A DNA stretch of 5,998 nucleotides, from NCBI GenBank assembly GCA_022795575.1, contig JAAWGY010000155.1, positions 1-5,998 on the forward strand, written 5' to 3'. The notes below the pieces were generated by a model. It was given only the letters and a program-made list of their open reading frames with translations, searched no databases and was not told the DNA's origin. Source of the stretch: Angelakisella sp. GTDB taxonomy: Bacteria > Bacillota > Clostridia > Oscillospirales > Ruminococcaceae. The stretch's first letter is position 1. Each line of letters begins with the position of its first letter. Shown here piece by piece: positions 1 through 5,777 of this stretch. The translations under genes were made by a program, and so were the position numbers.

Positions 1-34
1 CTGTTTTGGGGAGAAAGGCCCTACTCCTAACCCC

Positions 35-122
35 GGCCGCGGTTTGCGCTTCCCCGCCAGCAGGCTACATAACCGCAATAGCCCCCATCCTCACCCAAAC
101 GCCGCTACACAAAACCGCGGCC
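35..122. repeat. Separated 11-bp perfect inverted repeat
   Basis: GGCCGCGGTTT at 35-45 is exactly complementary in reverse to AAACCGCGGCC at 112-122, with a 66-bp interior containing no clear gene. Possible roles are a folded RNA, the termini of a small palindromic element, or the flank of an intergenic repeat. The pairing is seen directly; the role is unknown. Confidence 0.4.
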
Positions 123-130
123 TAACGGCC

Positions 131-173
131 TACAACAAAACGGCAGGGCCTGTGCCAAAAACACAAGCCCTGC
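131..173 (-). terminator. Probable intrinsic terminator of the DUF975-like gene
   Basis: GCAGGGC at 143-149 pairs with GCCCTGC at 167-173. A further TGTG/CACA pairing (151-154 with 162-165) lies inside, around a short A-rich loop. Read on the minus strand, the stem is followed by CGTTTTGTTGT (142 to about 132), a moderately T-rich tail. It lies about 130 nt past the stop codon of the minus-strand gene, and the orientation of the T-rich side fits that gene. The tail is interrupted, so efficiency may be modest. Confidence 0.55.
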
Positions 174-200
174 TGTTGTGATAGTCAACCTGGAGAGTTT

Positions 201-261
201 CGCTCCTGCGGGAGCGACCAGGGCCTGCGCGGCCCTGGACCTGCGGCCCGGTAGCCCGGGC
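201..261. repeat. Tandem array of three perfect hairpins (REP/BIME-like)
   Basis: Three perfect palindromic stems sit nearly end to end. CGCTCC (201-206) pairs with GGAGCG (211-216) around TGCG. CCAGGGCC (218-225) pairs with GGCCCTGG (231-238) around TGCGC. GCCCGG (246-251) pairs with CCGGGC (256-261) around TAGC. No T-run follows, so these are not ordinary terminators. The arrangement resembles dispersed extragenic palindromic repeats of GC-rich Firmicutes, which often end up in 3' regions of genes. The structure is seen; family membership is inferred. Confidence 0.55.
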
Positions 262-306
262 GGGCTCATAGCAGGCCATCACCCTGCAAGCACTAACAAA
301 AGCACA

Positions 307-1716
307 TCACTGCCCCGGGTTCAGCTCAATCCGTATCTGCACCTGACGATAGCCGGGACGGCTGCCATCGTCACTGAGGACAGCCGTTACCCGAAAATGA
401 TTCCCGCCAAGGCTCTCCTCTACCATCCCCCTGGCCACCGCGCCAACCCCCAGCGGTTGCCCCGCCGCCTCCGCAGCAGCCCGCTGCCAAGCAGCCGCTA
501 CCATGCCGGGCATCCAATTCGCCAGCTTCAGAAAGCTGTACAACCCGCTCTGCTCCACCTGGAGCCAAGGCTGAAAACCCGCCAAATCCCCGGCACTGCT
601 ATAGCTGTCAAAGCTCCTGGGACTCATCGCCCGCCCCTGGCAGTAAGCCTCGTACTGAACCGCCTCCTCCTGCTGTGCAGCAGAATAAACACCCTGCTGG
701 GGCTGGGGCTGTACCGGCTGGGACCACCCGGCTGCCCCCTGCCAGGAGGTGGTATTGGGCCCCTGCTGAGGATATGTCGGATACTGAGGATAGGAGGGGT
801 ACTGCGGATACTGGGGCCATGCAGGCTGCTGCCAGCTGGTGGTAGGCGACCAGCCGTAGGGCATCCGCCCCTGCCAAGCCAGCTCCTCCATCCGGCCCTG
901 GAGTACCGCGTCGGCAAAGCCCGCCTTGGTCAGCGCAACGTAAGGTGTCAATAGCGTCAGCAGCAGGAAAGCCCCCAGGTTAATCCAGATGCTGTACTGG
1001 TCGATCAGCTCCTCCGGCATGGTGGGAAGCCCCATCTCCACCGCCCGGATAATCTCGGGCATCAAAACCGCCATTACAACGATGACCACAATAACTACAA
1101 TCAGCAGATACCAGCCGATAAAGGAAAGGAGCAGCCCGAAGAATCGCCCGCAGTTGCCCCGCATCAGCCGGAAGGACTCCCGCCGGATATGGCCAAGCTG
1201 GGCGTTTTCGTCCTCCGCAACGATGTAGGGCAGCAGGCAGATGTGCAGGCTCCAGTAGATGCAGAAGATGTAGACCGCAATCATCAGCAGACCCAGCAGC
1301 ACATCCAGACCGTCATTGCCGGTGCTGTCCATCAGCGAGGCGGTCAGCAGCAGCAGACAGCTTGACAGGTTCCACAGCGCCCCCGCCGCCATCCCCCGAC
1401 CGTAGCGGCCCAGGCTTGTCAGGTGGTAAAAGACGTCCCCCAGCCCCGGGTCCCGTTCCTTTTGGAGCAGGTAGACATAGCGGCAAACCCCCAGCAGCAG
1501 CGGGCCGAACAGGAGGATCACCACCATCTGTACTATGGCGGAAGCAAAAAAGCTTGCCCAGCTGTTTACCCCCTGGCGCTCCAGCTGCACCTGGAACAGG
1601 TACGGCAGTATCGAGGTGGCGGAGGAGTAGGCGAAGTGCAAAAGAAAAACCAGCAGCAGCCGCCCAAAACGACTGCCGTAAAGCTGCCTGGCCCGTTGTT
1701 TTAGGATACGGTTCAA
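307..1716 (-). CDS. DUF975-like integral membrane protein with Pro/Tyr/Gln linker and soluble C-terminal region
   Basis: A 469-residue protein of unknown function in the cytoplasmic membrane. The N-terminal two-thirds resembles the DUF975 family: a basic N-terminus leading into helix 1, then a GVCRYVYLL...DVFYHL-type segment after helix 2. Hydrophobic segments fall at about residues 19-40, 56-80, 104-128, 137-165, 191-218 (very Val/Ile-rich) and 244-266. A low-complexity linker follows (about 285-345), containing a run of PQY/PSY/PTY triplets at 301-318. The final part (about 360-469) looks soluble and globular and is not recognised. The TTG start at 1714-1716 is chosen because AAGGGGG (1730 to 1724) sits 7 nt upstream and the N-terminus then matches the family; no ATG is better placed. 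The gene diverges from the RtcB operon and appears to be transcribed alone, behind a structured 125-nt leader. Family assignment is by recalled similarity; function and topology are not established. Confidence 0.75.
   Translation of the reverse strand: MNRILKQRARQLYGSRFGRLLLVFLLHFAYSSATSILPYLFQVQLERQGVNSWASFFASAIVQMVVILLFGPLLLGVCRYVYLLQKERDPGLGDVFYHLTSLGRYGRGMAAGALWNLSSCLLLLTASLMDSTGNDGLDVLLGLLMIAVYIFCIYWSLHICLLPYIVAEDENAQLGHIRRESFRLMRGNCGRFFGLLLSFIGWYLLIVVIVVIVVMAVLMPEIIRAVEMGLPTMPEELIDQYSIWINLGAFLLLTLLTPYVALTKAGFADAVLQGRMEELAWQGRMPYGWSPTTSWQQPAWPQYPQYPSYPQYPTYPQQGPNTTSWQGAAGWSQPVQPQPQQGVYSAAQQEEAVQYEAYCQGRAMSPRSFDSYSSAGDLAGFQPWLQVEQSGLYSFLKLANWMPGMVAAAWQRAAAEAAGQPLGVGAVARGMVEESLGGNHFRVTAVLSDDGSRPGYRQVQIRIELNPGQ
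763..816 (-). repeat. In-frame Pro-Gln-Tyr coding repeats
   Basis: Codons for residues 301-318 of the membrane protein form degenerate triplet units (PQY, PQY, PSY, PQY, PTY, PQQ). On the plus strand this appears as repeated GGATACTG-like units. Such P/Y/Q runs usually act as flexible linkers between a membrane region and a soluble region and are prone to copy-number change by slippage. The repeat is seen; the linker role is inferred. Confidence 0.7.
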
Positions 1717-1751
1717 AGAAAAGCCCCCTTATGCGCAGATTAACAAAGGTA

Positions 1752-1841
1752 AGAAGCGGTGCCCCACCCATCGCCGCCCAAAAACCCAGGCATATGGTAT
1801 GTATTGCAGGCTTTTTGCCTGCGGCGATGGGTACGGCTTCT
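1752..1841 (-). promoter_or_regulatory. Structured 5' leader, candidate cis-regulatory RNA
   Basis: On the minus strand the region from the predicted transcription start (about 1841) down to 1752 is a long imperfect inverted repeat. AGAAGC/GCTTCT arms (1752-1757 with 1836-1841) close the base, and a perfect 12-bp stem (1766-1777 with 1821-1832) follows after an internal loop. Inside, a GCAGGC-AAAAA-GCCTGC hairpin (1822 to 1806) can form. The same CAGGCA segment (1821 to 1816) could instead pair with TGCCTG (1792 to 1787). About 22 nt separate the fold from the ribosome binding site (1730-1724) of the DUF975-like gene. Mutually exclusive pairings suggest a riboswitch or protein-responsive leader, but I recognise no known class. 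A DNA operator between the divergent genes is the alternative. Confidence 0.45.
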
Positions 1842-1847
1842 GGATTA

Positions 1848-1853
1848 AGTATA
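1848..1853 (-). promoter_or_regulatory. Probable -10 element for the DUF975-like gene
   Basis: TATACT on the minus strand (1853 to 1848) places transcription start near 1841, exactly at the base of the leader fold. The -35 region at the proper spacing (about 1870-1877) is a poor match to TTGACA, so the promoter may be weak or activator-dependent. It stands back to back with the rtcB promoter. Confidence 0.45.
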
Positions 1854-1891
1854 GCGCATCCTGTCCGGAAAAGCATGAACGCAGTGTAAAA

Positions 1892-1921
1892 TTGACGGTC
1901 TTCTCCCAATTGTGCTATACT
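1892..1921 (+). promoter_or_regulatory. Sigma-A promoter of rtcB-comF
   Basis: TTGACG (1892-1897) and TATACT (1916-1921) are separated by 18 bp, with an extended -10 TG at 1913-1914. The expected start near 1928 gives a leader of about 26 nt, followed by AAGGGAGG (1938-1945). The extended -10 and the bases just after it (TATACTGG) are shared with the TetR-gene promoter. Confidence 0.75.
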
Positions 1922-1953
1922 GGTAAAGAAAAAACACAAGGGAGGTGCTGCTT

Positions 1954-3162
1954 TTGCTGGAAGTCAGCGGAAAATATAACAGCGCTAAGATCTTTACCGA
2001 TGTGGTGGATCAGGCCTCCATCGCCCAGGTGATCCTGCTGTGCAGCCAGGAGTTTGCCCAGGGCAGCCGGATCCGGATGATGCCGGATATCCACGCCGGC
2101 AAGGGCTGCACGGTGGGCACCACCATGACCATCACCGATAAGATTACCCCCAACCTGGTGGGGGTGGACATCGGCTGCGGTATGGAAACGGTGCGCCTGC
2201 GGGAAAAGCACCTCCAGCCCCAGCAGCTGGATAAGCTGATCCGGGCAAAAATCCCCTCCGGCTTCGCCATCCGGGAAAAGCCCCACCGCCTGATGCAGGA
2301 GCTGGACCTTACCGCCCTGCACTGCTACGGCAGCATCAACCCCCTGCGGGCAGAAAAAAGCCTGGGGACGCTGGGGGGCGGCAACCATTTTATCGAGGTG
2401 GACCGGGACGAGGAGGAAAACCTCTACCTCATCATCCATTCCGGCAGCCGGCACCTGGGGCTGGAGGTGGCCAAGCACTACCAGGACGAGGCCTACCAGC
2501 GCCTGAACGGCAGCAGCAAGGCGGACGCCGACGCCCTTGTGGCCCGGCTGAAGGCCGAAGGGCGGGAGCGGGAGATCCAGAAGGCGCTAAAGGCGCTGCG
2601 CAACACCAAGCGCACCGCCATCCCCTACCTGTTGGCCTATGCCCAGGGGGAGCTCTTTGACCAGTACATCCACGATATGGCCATCGTCCAGCGCTTTGCC
2701 GCCCTCTCCCGCCAGGCTATGGCCGACGAGATCATGCGGGGGCTAAAGCTCCACGCCGAGGAGAGCTTTACCACCGTCCACAACTACATCGATACCGAGG
2801 CCATGATCCTCCGCAAGGGGGCGGTTTCCGCCCAGGCGGGGGAACGGCTCCTTATCCCCATCAATATGCGGGACGGCAGCCTCATCTGCCGGGGAAAGGG
2901 CTGCGAGGACTGGAATTTCTCCGCCCCCCACGGGGCCGGCCGGCTGATGAGCCGCTCCGACGCCAAGCAGAGCTTCACCGTCTCCCAGTTCAAAAAGGAG
3001 ATGGCCGGCATCTACACCACCTCGGTGGGCAAAAGCACCCTGGACGAATGCCCCATGGCCTACAAATCCATGGAGGACATTGTGGGGAACATCGGGGAGA
3101 CGGTGGAGATCGAAAAGGTCATCCGGCCGGTCTACAACTTCAAGGCGGGGGAGGAGGAGTAG
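1954..3162 (+). CDS. rtcB: RtcB-family RNA-splicing ligase
   Basis: A 402-residue cytosolic RNA ligase. The family joins RNA ends bearing 2',3'-cyclic phosphate or 3'-phosphate to 5'-OH, using GTP and Mn2+ through a guanylyl-histidine intermediate. All hallmark motifs are present: PDIHAGKG (44-51), VDIGCGM (71-77, metal ligands D72 and C75), GGGNHF (141-146), HSGSR (162-166), VHNY (275-278), RKGA (287-290) and HGAGR-x2-SR (326-334). H326 matches the guanylylated histidine, and K397 sits near the C-terminus where the family has its nucleotide-binding lysine. DECPMAYK (364-371) is also typical. Length is close to the roughly 408 residues of E. coli RtcB, so the gene is complete. The TTG at 1954 is chosen because AAGGGAGG ends 8 nt before it; an in-frame GTG at 1945 overlaps that site. 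A charged segment at about 184-222 is variable in the family. No archease or RtcA gene is visible. It is co-transcribed with comF; the RNA substrate is unknown, with RNA repair or tRNA healing plausible. Confidence 0.93.
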   Translation: MLEVSGKYNSAKIFTDVVDQASIAQVILLCSQEFAQGSRIRMMPDIHAGKGCTVGTTMTITDKITPNLVGVDIGCGMETVRLREKHLQPQQLDKLIRAKIPSGFAIREKPHRLMQELDLTALHCYGSINPLRAEKSLGTLGGGNHFIEVDRDEEENLYLIIHSGSRHLGLEVAKHYQDEAYQRLNGSSKADADALVARLKAEGREREIQKALKALRNTKRTAIPYLLAYAQGELFDQYIHDMAIVQRFAALSRQAMADEIMRGLKLHAEESFTTVHNYIDTEAMILRKGAVSAQAGERLLIPINMRDGSLICRGKGCEDWNFSAPHGAGRLMSRSDAKQSFTVSQFKKEMAGIYTTSVGKSTLDECPMAYKSMEDIVGNIGETVEIEKVIRPVYNFKAGEEE

Positions 3163-3165
3163 CCC

Positions 3166-3804
3166 ATGAGCTTTTCCGGCTGGGCCCTCTCCCTCCTCTG
3201 GCCGGAACGGTGCATCCTCTGCGACAGGGTGGTGGGCTACGGCCAGATCACCTGCGGCCTCTGCGACCGGCAGACGCCCCCGCTAACCCAAGCTGCCTGC
3301 TGCGAAGAGCGGCCGGTGGCGGCGGTATGGCGGTACCAAAAGCCGGTGCCGGACGCCATCAGCCGCTTTAAGTTCCAGGGGGACCGGGATACCGGCCGCA
3401 AGCTGGCCCTGCTGATGGCCCGGGCCTGGCGGCGGCAGTGCCCCGACTTTGGGGCGGAGCTGATCACCTTTGTACCCATGCCCCCGGAGCGGCAGCGCAG
3501 CAGGGGCTTTAACCAGGCGGAGCTGCTGGCCCGCTGGGTGGGAGAGGATCTGGCGCTGCCGGTGGTCCCCCTGCTCCGGCGGGAGGGGGTGCTGATGCAG
3601 CACCAGCTTTCGGCGGGGTTCCGCAGAAAGCGGCGGGACGCCTTCGACCTGCTCCCCGGCTCTGCCTGGCAGGCAAAGGGGCGGCGGGTGCTGCTGGTGG
3701 ACGACATTACCACCACCGGCGGCACCACCCTTGCCTGCGCCCGGCTGCTGCTCCAGGCCGGCGCCGAGGACGCCGCCGTTTTGGTGGCCGCCAGCGGGCT
3801 GTAG
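3166..3804 (+). CDS. comF: ComF-family phosphoribosyltransferase-like protein
   Basis: A 212-residue cytosolic protein of the ComF/GntX family. In naturally competent bacteria ComF is needed after DNA uptake for transformation, working with ComFA and DprA; in many other bacteria the homologue's role is unclear. Two CxxC pairs (C16/C19 and C30/C33) form the usual N-terminal zinc finger, followed by Y-x-KP and RFKFQGD-type sequence (57-73). PMPPERQRSRGFNQAELLAR (104-123) is a family signature, and VLLVDDITTTGGT (175-187) is the phosphoribosyltransferase PRPP-binding loop. Full length. The ATG lies 3 nt after the rtcB stop, with its GGAGGAG site inside the last rtcB codons, so the two are surely translated from one mRNA and probably coupled. 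No comFA or other competence gene is in the window. A 6-bp hairpin overlaps the stop codon but lacks a T-run. Confidence 0.9.
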   Translation: MSFSGWALSLLWPERCILCDRVVGYGQITCGLCDRQTPPLTQAACCEERPVAAVWRYQKPVPDAISRFKFQGDRDTGRKLALLMARAWRRQCPDFGAELITFVPMPPERQRSRGFNQAELLARWVGEDLALPVVPLLRREGVLMQHQLSAGFRRKRRDAFDLLPGSAWQAKGRRVLLVDDITTTGGTTLACARLLLQAGAEDAAVLVAASGL

Positions 3805-3809
3805 CCCGC
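3794..3809 (+). other. Short hairpin over the comF stop codon
   Basis: GCGGGC (3794-3799) pairs with GCCCGC (3804-3809) around TGTA, and the comF stop codon TAG (3802-3804) lies within it. The bases after it are mixed rather than T-rich, so it is at best a weak or Rho-assisted terminator, or an mRNA 3'-end stabiliser. No better terminator for the rtcB-comF unit is visible before the next promoter at 3834. Confidence 0.35.
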
Positions 3810-3833
3810 CTCCATCTGTTCACAAATTATTCC

Positions 3834-3862
3834 TTCACCTTACCGGGAAATTATGGTATACT
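3834..3862 (+). promoter_or_regulatory. Sigma-A promoter of the TetR-type gene
   Basis: TTCACC (3834-3839) and TATACT (3857-3862) are spaced 17 bp apart, with a perfect extended -10 TG at 3854-3855. The start near 3869 gives a leader of almost 90 nt before the ribosome binding site at 3944-3949. The promoter lies within what would be the N-terminus of a longer in-frame reading frame, which argues for the downstream start. Confidence 0.7.
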
Positions 3863-3957
3863 GGCATTGTATAGGCTTTATGGCCTGTTGCACTGTTTTG
3901 AGGGGAAACAATGCGGATGATAACAGAACGGCAACAGCCTTTTGGGAGGTTATGGGA

Positions 3958-4521
3958 ATGGGCAGACCCTCTATTTCGGAACAGCGGCGGATCGAAATCG
4001 GCCGGGCTCTACAGACCTGTGTGGTCCGCAACGGCTCCTATGAGTCCACCTCGGTTAAGGATATCGCCCAGGAGGCGGGCATCGCCACCGGGCTCATTCA
4101 CCACTACTTTACCAACAAGGACGAGATCCTGCTGCTGATGGCCGACGCCTCGCTGCTGTCGGTCTTCAACCTTCTGGAGGACCTGCTCCACACCAGACAG
4201 GACACGCCGCGGCGGGAAAAGCTCCACGAGCTTTTGTCCGATGAAAACCAGAGCCGGTTTGTGCTGACCCTTTACCACCTCTCCCTTTCCATGCCGGAGA
4301 TCCGGGACCTGATCCTGGCCCGGCGGGAGGAGCTGCGGGAGAGCCTCACCGCCCGGCTGCGCCGCAGCCAGGCCTTTTCCGGCAACCCGGAGGAGACGGC
4401 CTACCGGCTGGTCTTTCTGCTGGAAAGCGCGGTAGCCCAGGCCGCCCTGGAATCCTCCCCCCTGCTGGAGGAGCTGCTCCTCCAGGCCCTGCAAGAGGCC
4501 TTCCCCGCCCGGGAGGCCTAA
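3958..4521 (+). CDS. TetR/AcrR-family transcriptional regulator
   Basis: A 187-residue one-component DNA-binding regulator. The N-terminus has the TetR helix-turn-helix: after the opening helix (about 7-25), TSVKDIAQEAGIATGLIHHY (31-50) contains the turn and recognition helix, and FTNKDEI (51-57) is the usual family continuation. The remaining roughly 130 residues are helical, Leu/Glu-rich and variable, as expected for a ligand-binding and dimerisation domain; they give no ligand clue. The ATG at 3958 is chosen because GGGAGG (3944-3949) lies 8 nt upstream and MGRPS is a typical family start. ATG at 3952 is only 2 nt from that site, and a frame extension to 3853 would cover the promoter. The gene stands alone with its own promoter. 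Its target is unknown: no efflux pump or enzyme gene is adjacent, and the nearest gene downstream is convergent. The stop codon abuts a MITE-like element, so TAA may be part of that element's target duplication. Confidence 0.88.
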   Translation: MGRPSISEQRRIEIGRALQTCVVRNGSYESTSVKDIAQEAGIATGLIHHYFTNKDEILLLMADASLLSVFNLLEDLLHTRQDTPRREKLHELLSDENQSRFVLTLYHLSLSMPEIRDLILARREELRESLTARLRRSQAFSGNPEETAYRLVFLLESAVAQAALESSPLLEELLLQALQEAFPAREA

Positions 4522-4629
4522 GAGCCTATTCAAAATCTCCCAGCACACCGCCCTGGCAGGTCTTTTTTCGCCTTGCAGGGCGGAAAAACCCCTGCCAATT
4601 CGGCCCGCCGGGAGATCCTGAACAGGACC
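4522..4629. mobile_element. MITE-like palindromic element with TAA flanks
   Basis: The 108-bp segment has matching ends: GAGCCTATTCAAAATCTCCC at the left (4522-4541), and the reverse complement of the right end (4629 to 4610) agrees at 15 of 20 positions, including ATCTCCC. Pairing continues inward: GGCAGG (4555-4560) with CCTGCC (4591-4596), and the T-run and CGCC with GGCGGAAAAA, ending in a small central loop. TAA occurs immediately outside both ends (4519-4521 and 4630-4632), consistent with a 3-bp target duplication of TNA type. Ends starting GAG with a TNA duplication resemble IS5-family relatives, but that link is inference. It has no coding capacity. It directly follows the TetR-type gene's stop and may also help terminate transcription. 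A related partial copy lies at 5906. Confidence 0.65.
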
Positions 4630-4643
4630 TAAGCAAACCAAAA

Positions 4644-4691
4644 CGCCCCCGCCCTCCGGCCTGGTGCCGAAGGACGGGGGCGCGTTTTTTT
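4644..4691. terminator. Strong intrinsic terminator, possibly bidirectional
   Basis: CGCCCCCG (4644-4651) pairs perfectly with CGGGGGCG (4675-4682). The stem continues as CCTCCGGC (4653-4660) with GCCGAAGG (4666-4673), one mismatch, around a CTGGT loop. Seven T residues follow on the plus strand (4685-4691), ending transcription from the TetR-type gene. On the minus strand the stem is followed by CGTTTTGGTTT, so it probably also ends the convergent zinc-ribbon gene, whose stop codon is 8 nt from the T-run. Confidence 0.9.
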
Positions 4692-4698
4692 GCACAGC

Positions 4699-5697
4699 TT
4701 ACCCCTGATAGATGTTGCTGTTGTACCCGTTGCCGGCTTCCGCCGGGAGGCCGGTACGCTGGGCCAGTTTTTCCACCAAAACGCCGCCGTGCTTCTGCGC
4801 GGCAATGGCGTTGCGGACAAAGGAGAAGCTGCCGATGGCCATAAAGGCGTAGCCCATCAGCAGGTCAGGAAGATACGCCCCTAACAGCCCCATCTCCGGG
4901 TCCGCCAGGAGGGCGGGCACCGCCCGCATACACTCCATCATGCCGATGCCGTACTCGGAAAAGACCTCGTAGGCATCCAGTCCGATGCAGATATACTGGC
5001 TCACCAGCCCCATCAAAAGGGCAACCACAACGCTGACGATGATGCCGGGCATATCGATTTTTTTGCCGAAGATTTCGTAGCCCTTAAAGGCGCAGACCAT
5101 CAGCACAAGTCCGCAGATAGCGGCCACATACCCCAGGCGGTTGACCACAACCCAAAGGGCCACCCCCGCCAGGGAGAAGAGGACCGCACCCACAATGCCC
5201 GCCGGCAGATTGCCCGGAGCAGCCTTTTGGTTCTCCTTGGCGGACTGGGCCATCTGCTCCATACACCGGGGACAGAGCACCGCTATCCGCCCGCCGATGT
5301 CGTAGAGGGCGGTATCCTGGGCCCCGCAGCTGCCGCAGCCGGATACCATGCCGTTGGCGGCCAGCCAGCCGGTGACGTCGTTGTAGTAAGCGATCAGCGA
5401 CTGGGCGGTGACATCCCGTTTTTTATCCATAGCGATTTGGGCGGTGAGGGCCTGGCCGCTATAGCCGCCGCCGATACAGACCGGGTGCTGGGCAGCGTAG
5501 CCGGCAATCCACTGGTTGGCCTCCGCCGTCATATCCGCCCCGGGGCGGCCGGCCCAAACGACGACATCGTAGCACCGGGCCTTTGAGTTAAGGTTGGTGA
5601 CGATGGCGAAGCCCCGGTAGTAGCCGCAAAGCATACTGTTTTGCCCCCGCAGCTGCATCCCGGTGGCGTCCCTCGCCTGAACAAGCTCGTGCTTCAT
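4699..5697 (-). CDS. Zinc-ribbon membrane protein of unknown function
   Basis: A 332-residue protein that I do not recognise as a named family. Residues 1 to about 118 look soluble and mixed alpha/beta. A four-cysteine knuckle follows, C121-GS-C124 and C142-PR-C145, which should bind one zinc. Next come four hydrophobic segments at about 164-186, 188-206, 217-240 and 272-296, then a short polar tail ending in NGYNSNIYQG. The N-terminal domain and zinc ribbon would be cytoplasmic if the protein follows the usual zinc-ribbon-plus-membrane layout. The ATG at 5695-5697 is chosen because GGAAGGAG lies 7 nt upstream; the frame stays open to a TTG at 5760, but that has no binding site. It is monocistronic, with a consensus-like promoter, and ends at the shared terminator with the TetR-type gene. 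No enzyme motif is visible; a sensory, scaffold or transport-accessory role cannot be distinguished. Confidence 0.82.
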   Translation of the reverse strand: MKHELVQARDATGMQLRGQNSMLCGYYRGFAIVTNLNSKARCYDVVVWAGRPGADMTAEANQWIAGYAAQHPVCIGGGYSGQALTAQIAMDKKRDVTAQSLIAYYNDVTGWLAANGMVSGCGSCGAQDTALYDIGGRIAVLCPRCMEQMAQSAKENQKAAPGNLPAGIVGAVLFSLAGVALWVVVNRLGYVAAICGLVLMVCAFKGYEIFGKKIDMPGIIVSVVVALLMGLVSQYICIGLDAYEVFSEYGIGMMECMRAVPALLADPEMGLLGAYLPDLLMGYAFMAIGSFSFVRNAIAAQKHGGVLVEKLAQRTGLPAEAGNGYNSNIYQG

Positions 5698-5777
5698 AAA
5701 AACGCTCCTTCCCTTCCCCATACACATGATTTTGTCCTGGGCGGCAGCGTGTACCGCCAAAAACAGGTGATGGTATT

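Larger units (their letters stand above)
1..306. other. Non-coding region downstream of the DUF975-like gene
   Basis: No convincing gene lies here. Frames are broken by stops in 1-140, and the open plus-strand frame from 178 is an antisense shadow of the membrane-protein gene with no ribosome binding site. The stretch is instead rich in secondary structure: a separated 11-bp inverted repeat (35-45 with 112-122), a terminator-like hairpin (143-173) and three consecutive short perfect hairpins (201-261). Whether 1-130 belongs to the flank of another gene outside the window cannot be told. Confidence 0.6.

Noticed and set aside
763..816. Repeated GGATACTG units as a short CRISPR-like array
   Set aside because: They are degenerate in-frame PQY codons with no spacers.
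178..954. Long plus-strand open frame opposite the DUF975-like gene
   Set aside because: No ribosome binding site, low-complexity Pro/Leu/Arg-rich product, and it lies antisense to a gene with clear membrane helices and a good start.
1862..1868. TGTCCGG shared between the DUF975-like promoter region (1862-1868) and the zinc-ribbon promoter region (5824-5830)
   Set aside because: Seven GC-rich bases at different positions relative to the -35/-10 elements; only the copy at 5815-5830 is part of a palindrome, so a common operator is not supported.
1945..1953. GTG at 1945 as the rtcB start
   Set aside because: It overlaps the AAGGGAGG binding site itself; TTG at 1954 has the correct 8-nt spacing and gives a typical RtcB N-terminus.
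1915..2478. Minus-strand open frame opposite rtcB
   Set aside because: The opposite strand carries unmistakable RtcB motifs; the antisense frame is a by-product of GC-rich codon use.
3237..3815. Antisense frame over comF, and similar antisense frames over the TetR-type gene
   Set aside because: Ser/Arg/Pro-rich shadow translations without start signals, opposite well-supported genes.
3853..3957. N-terminal extension of the TetR-type protein by 35 residues
   Set aside because: It would begin inside the promoter -10 and add residues before the usual MGRPS-type start, which has its own well-spaced binding site.
5698..5760. N-terminal extension of the zinc-ribbon membrane protein from TTG at 5760
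   Set aside because: No binding site precedes 5760, whereas GGAAGGAG lies 7 nt before the ATG at 5697.
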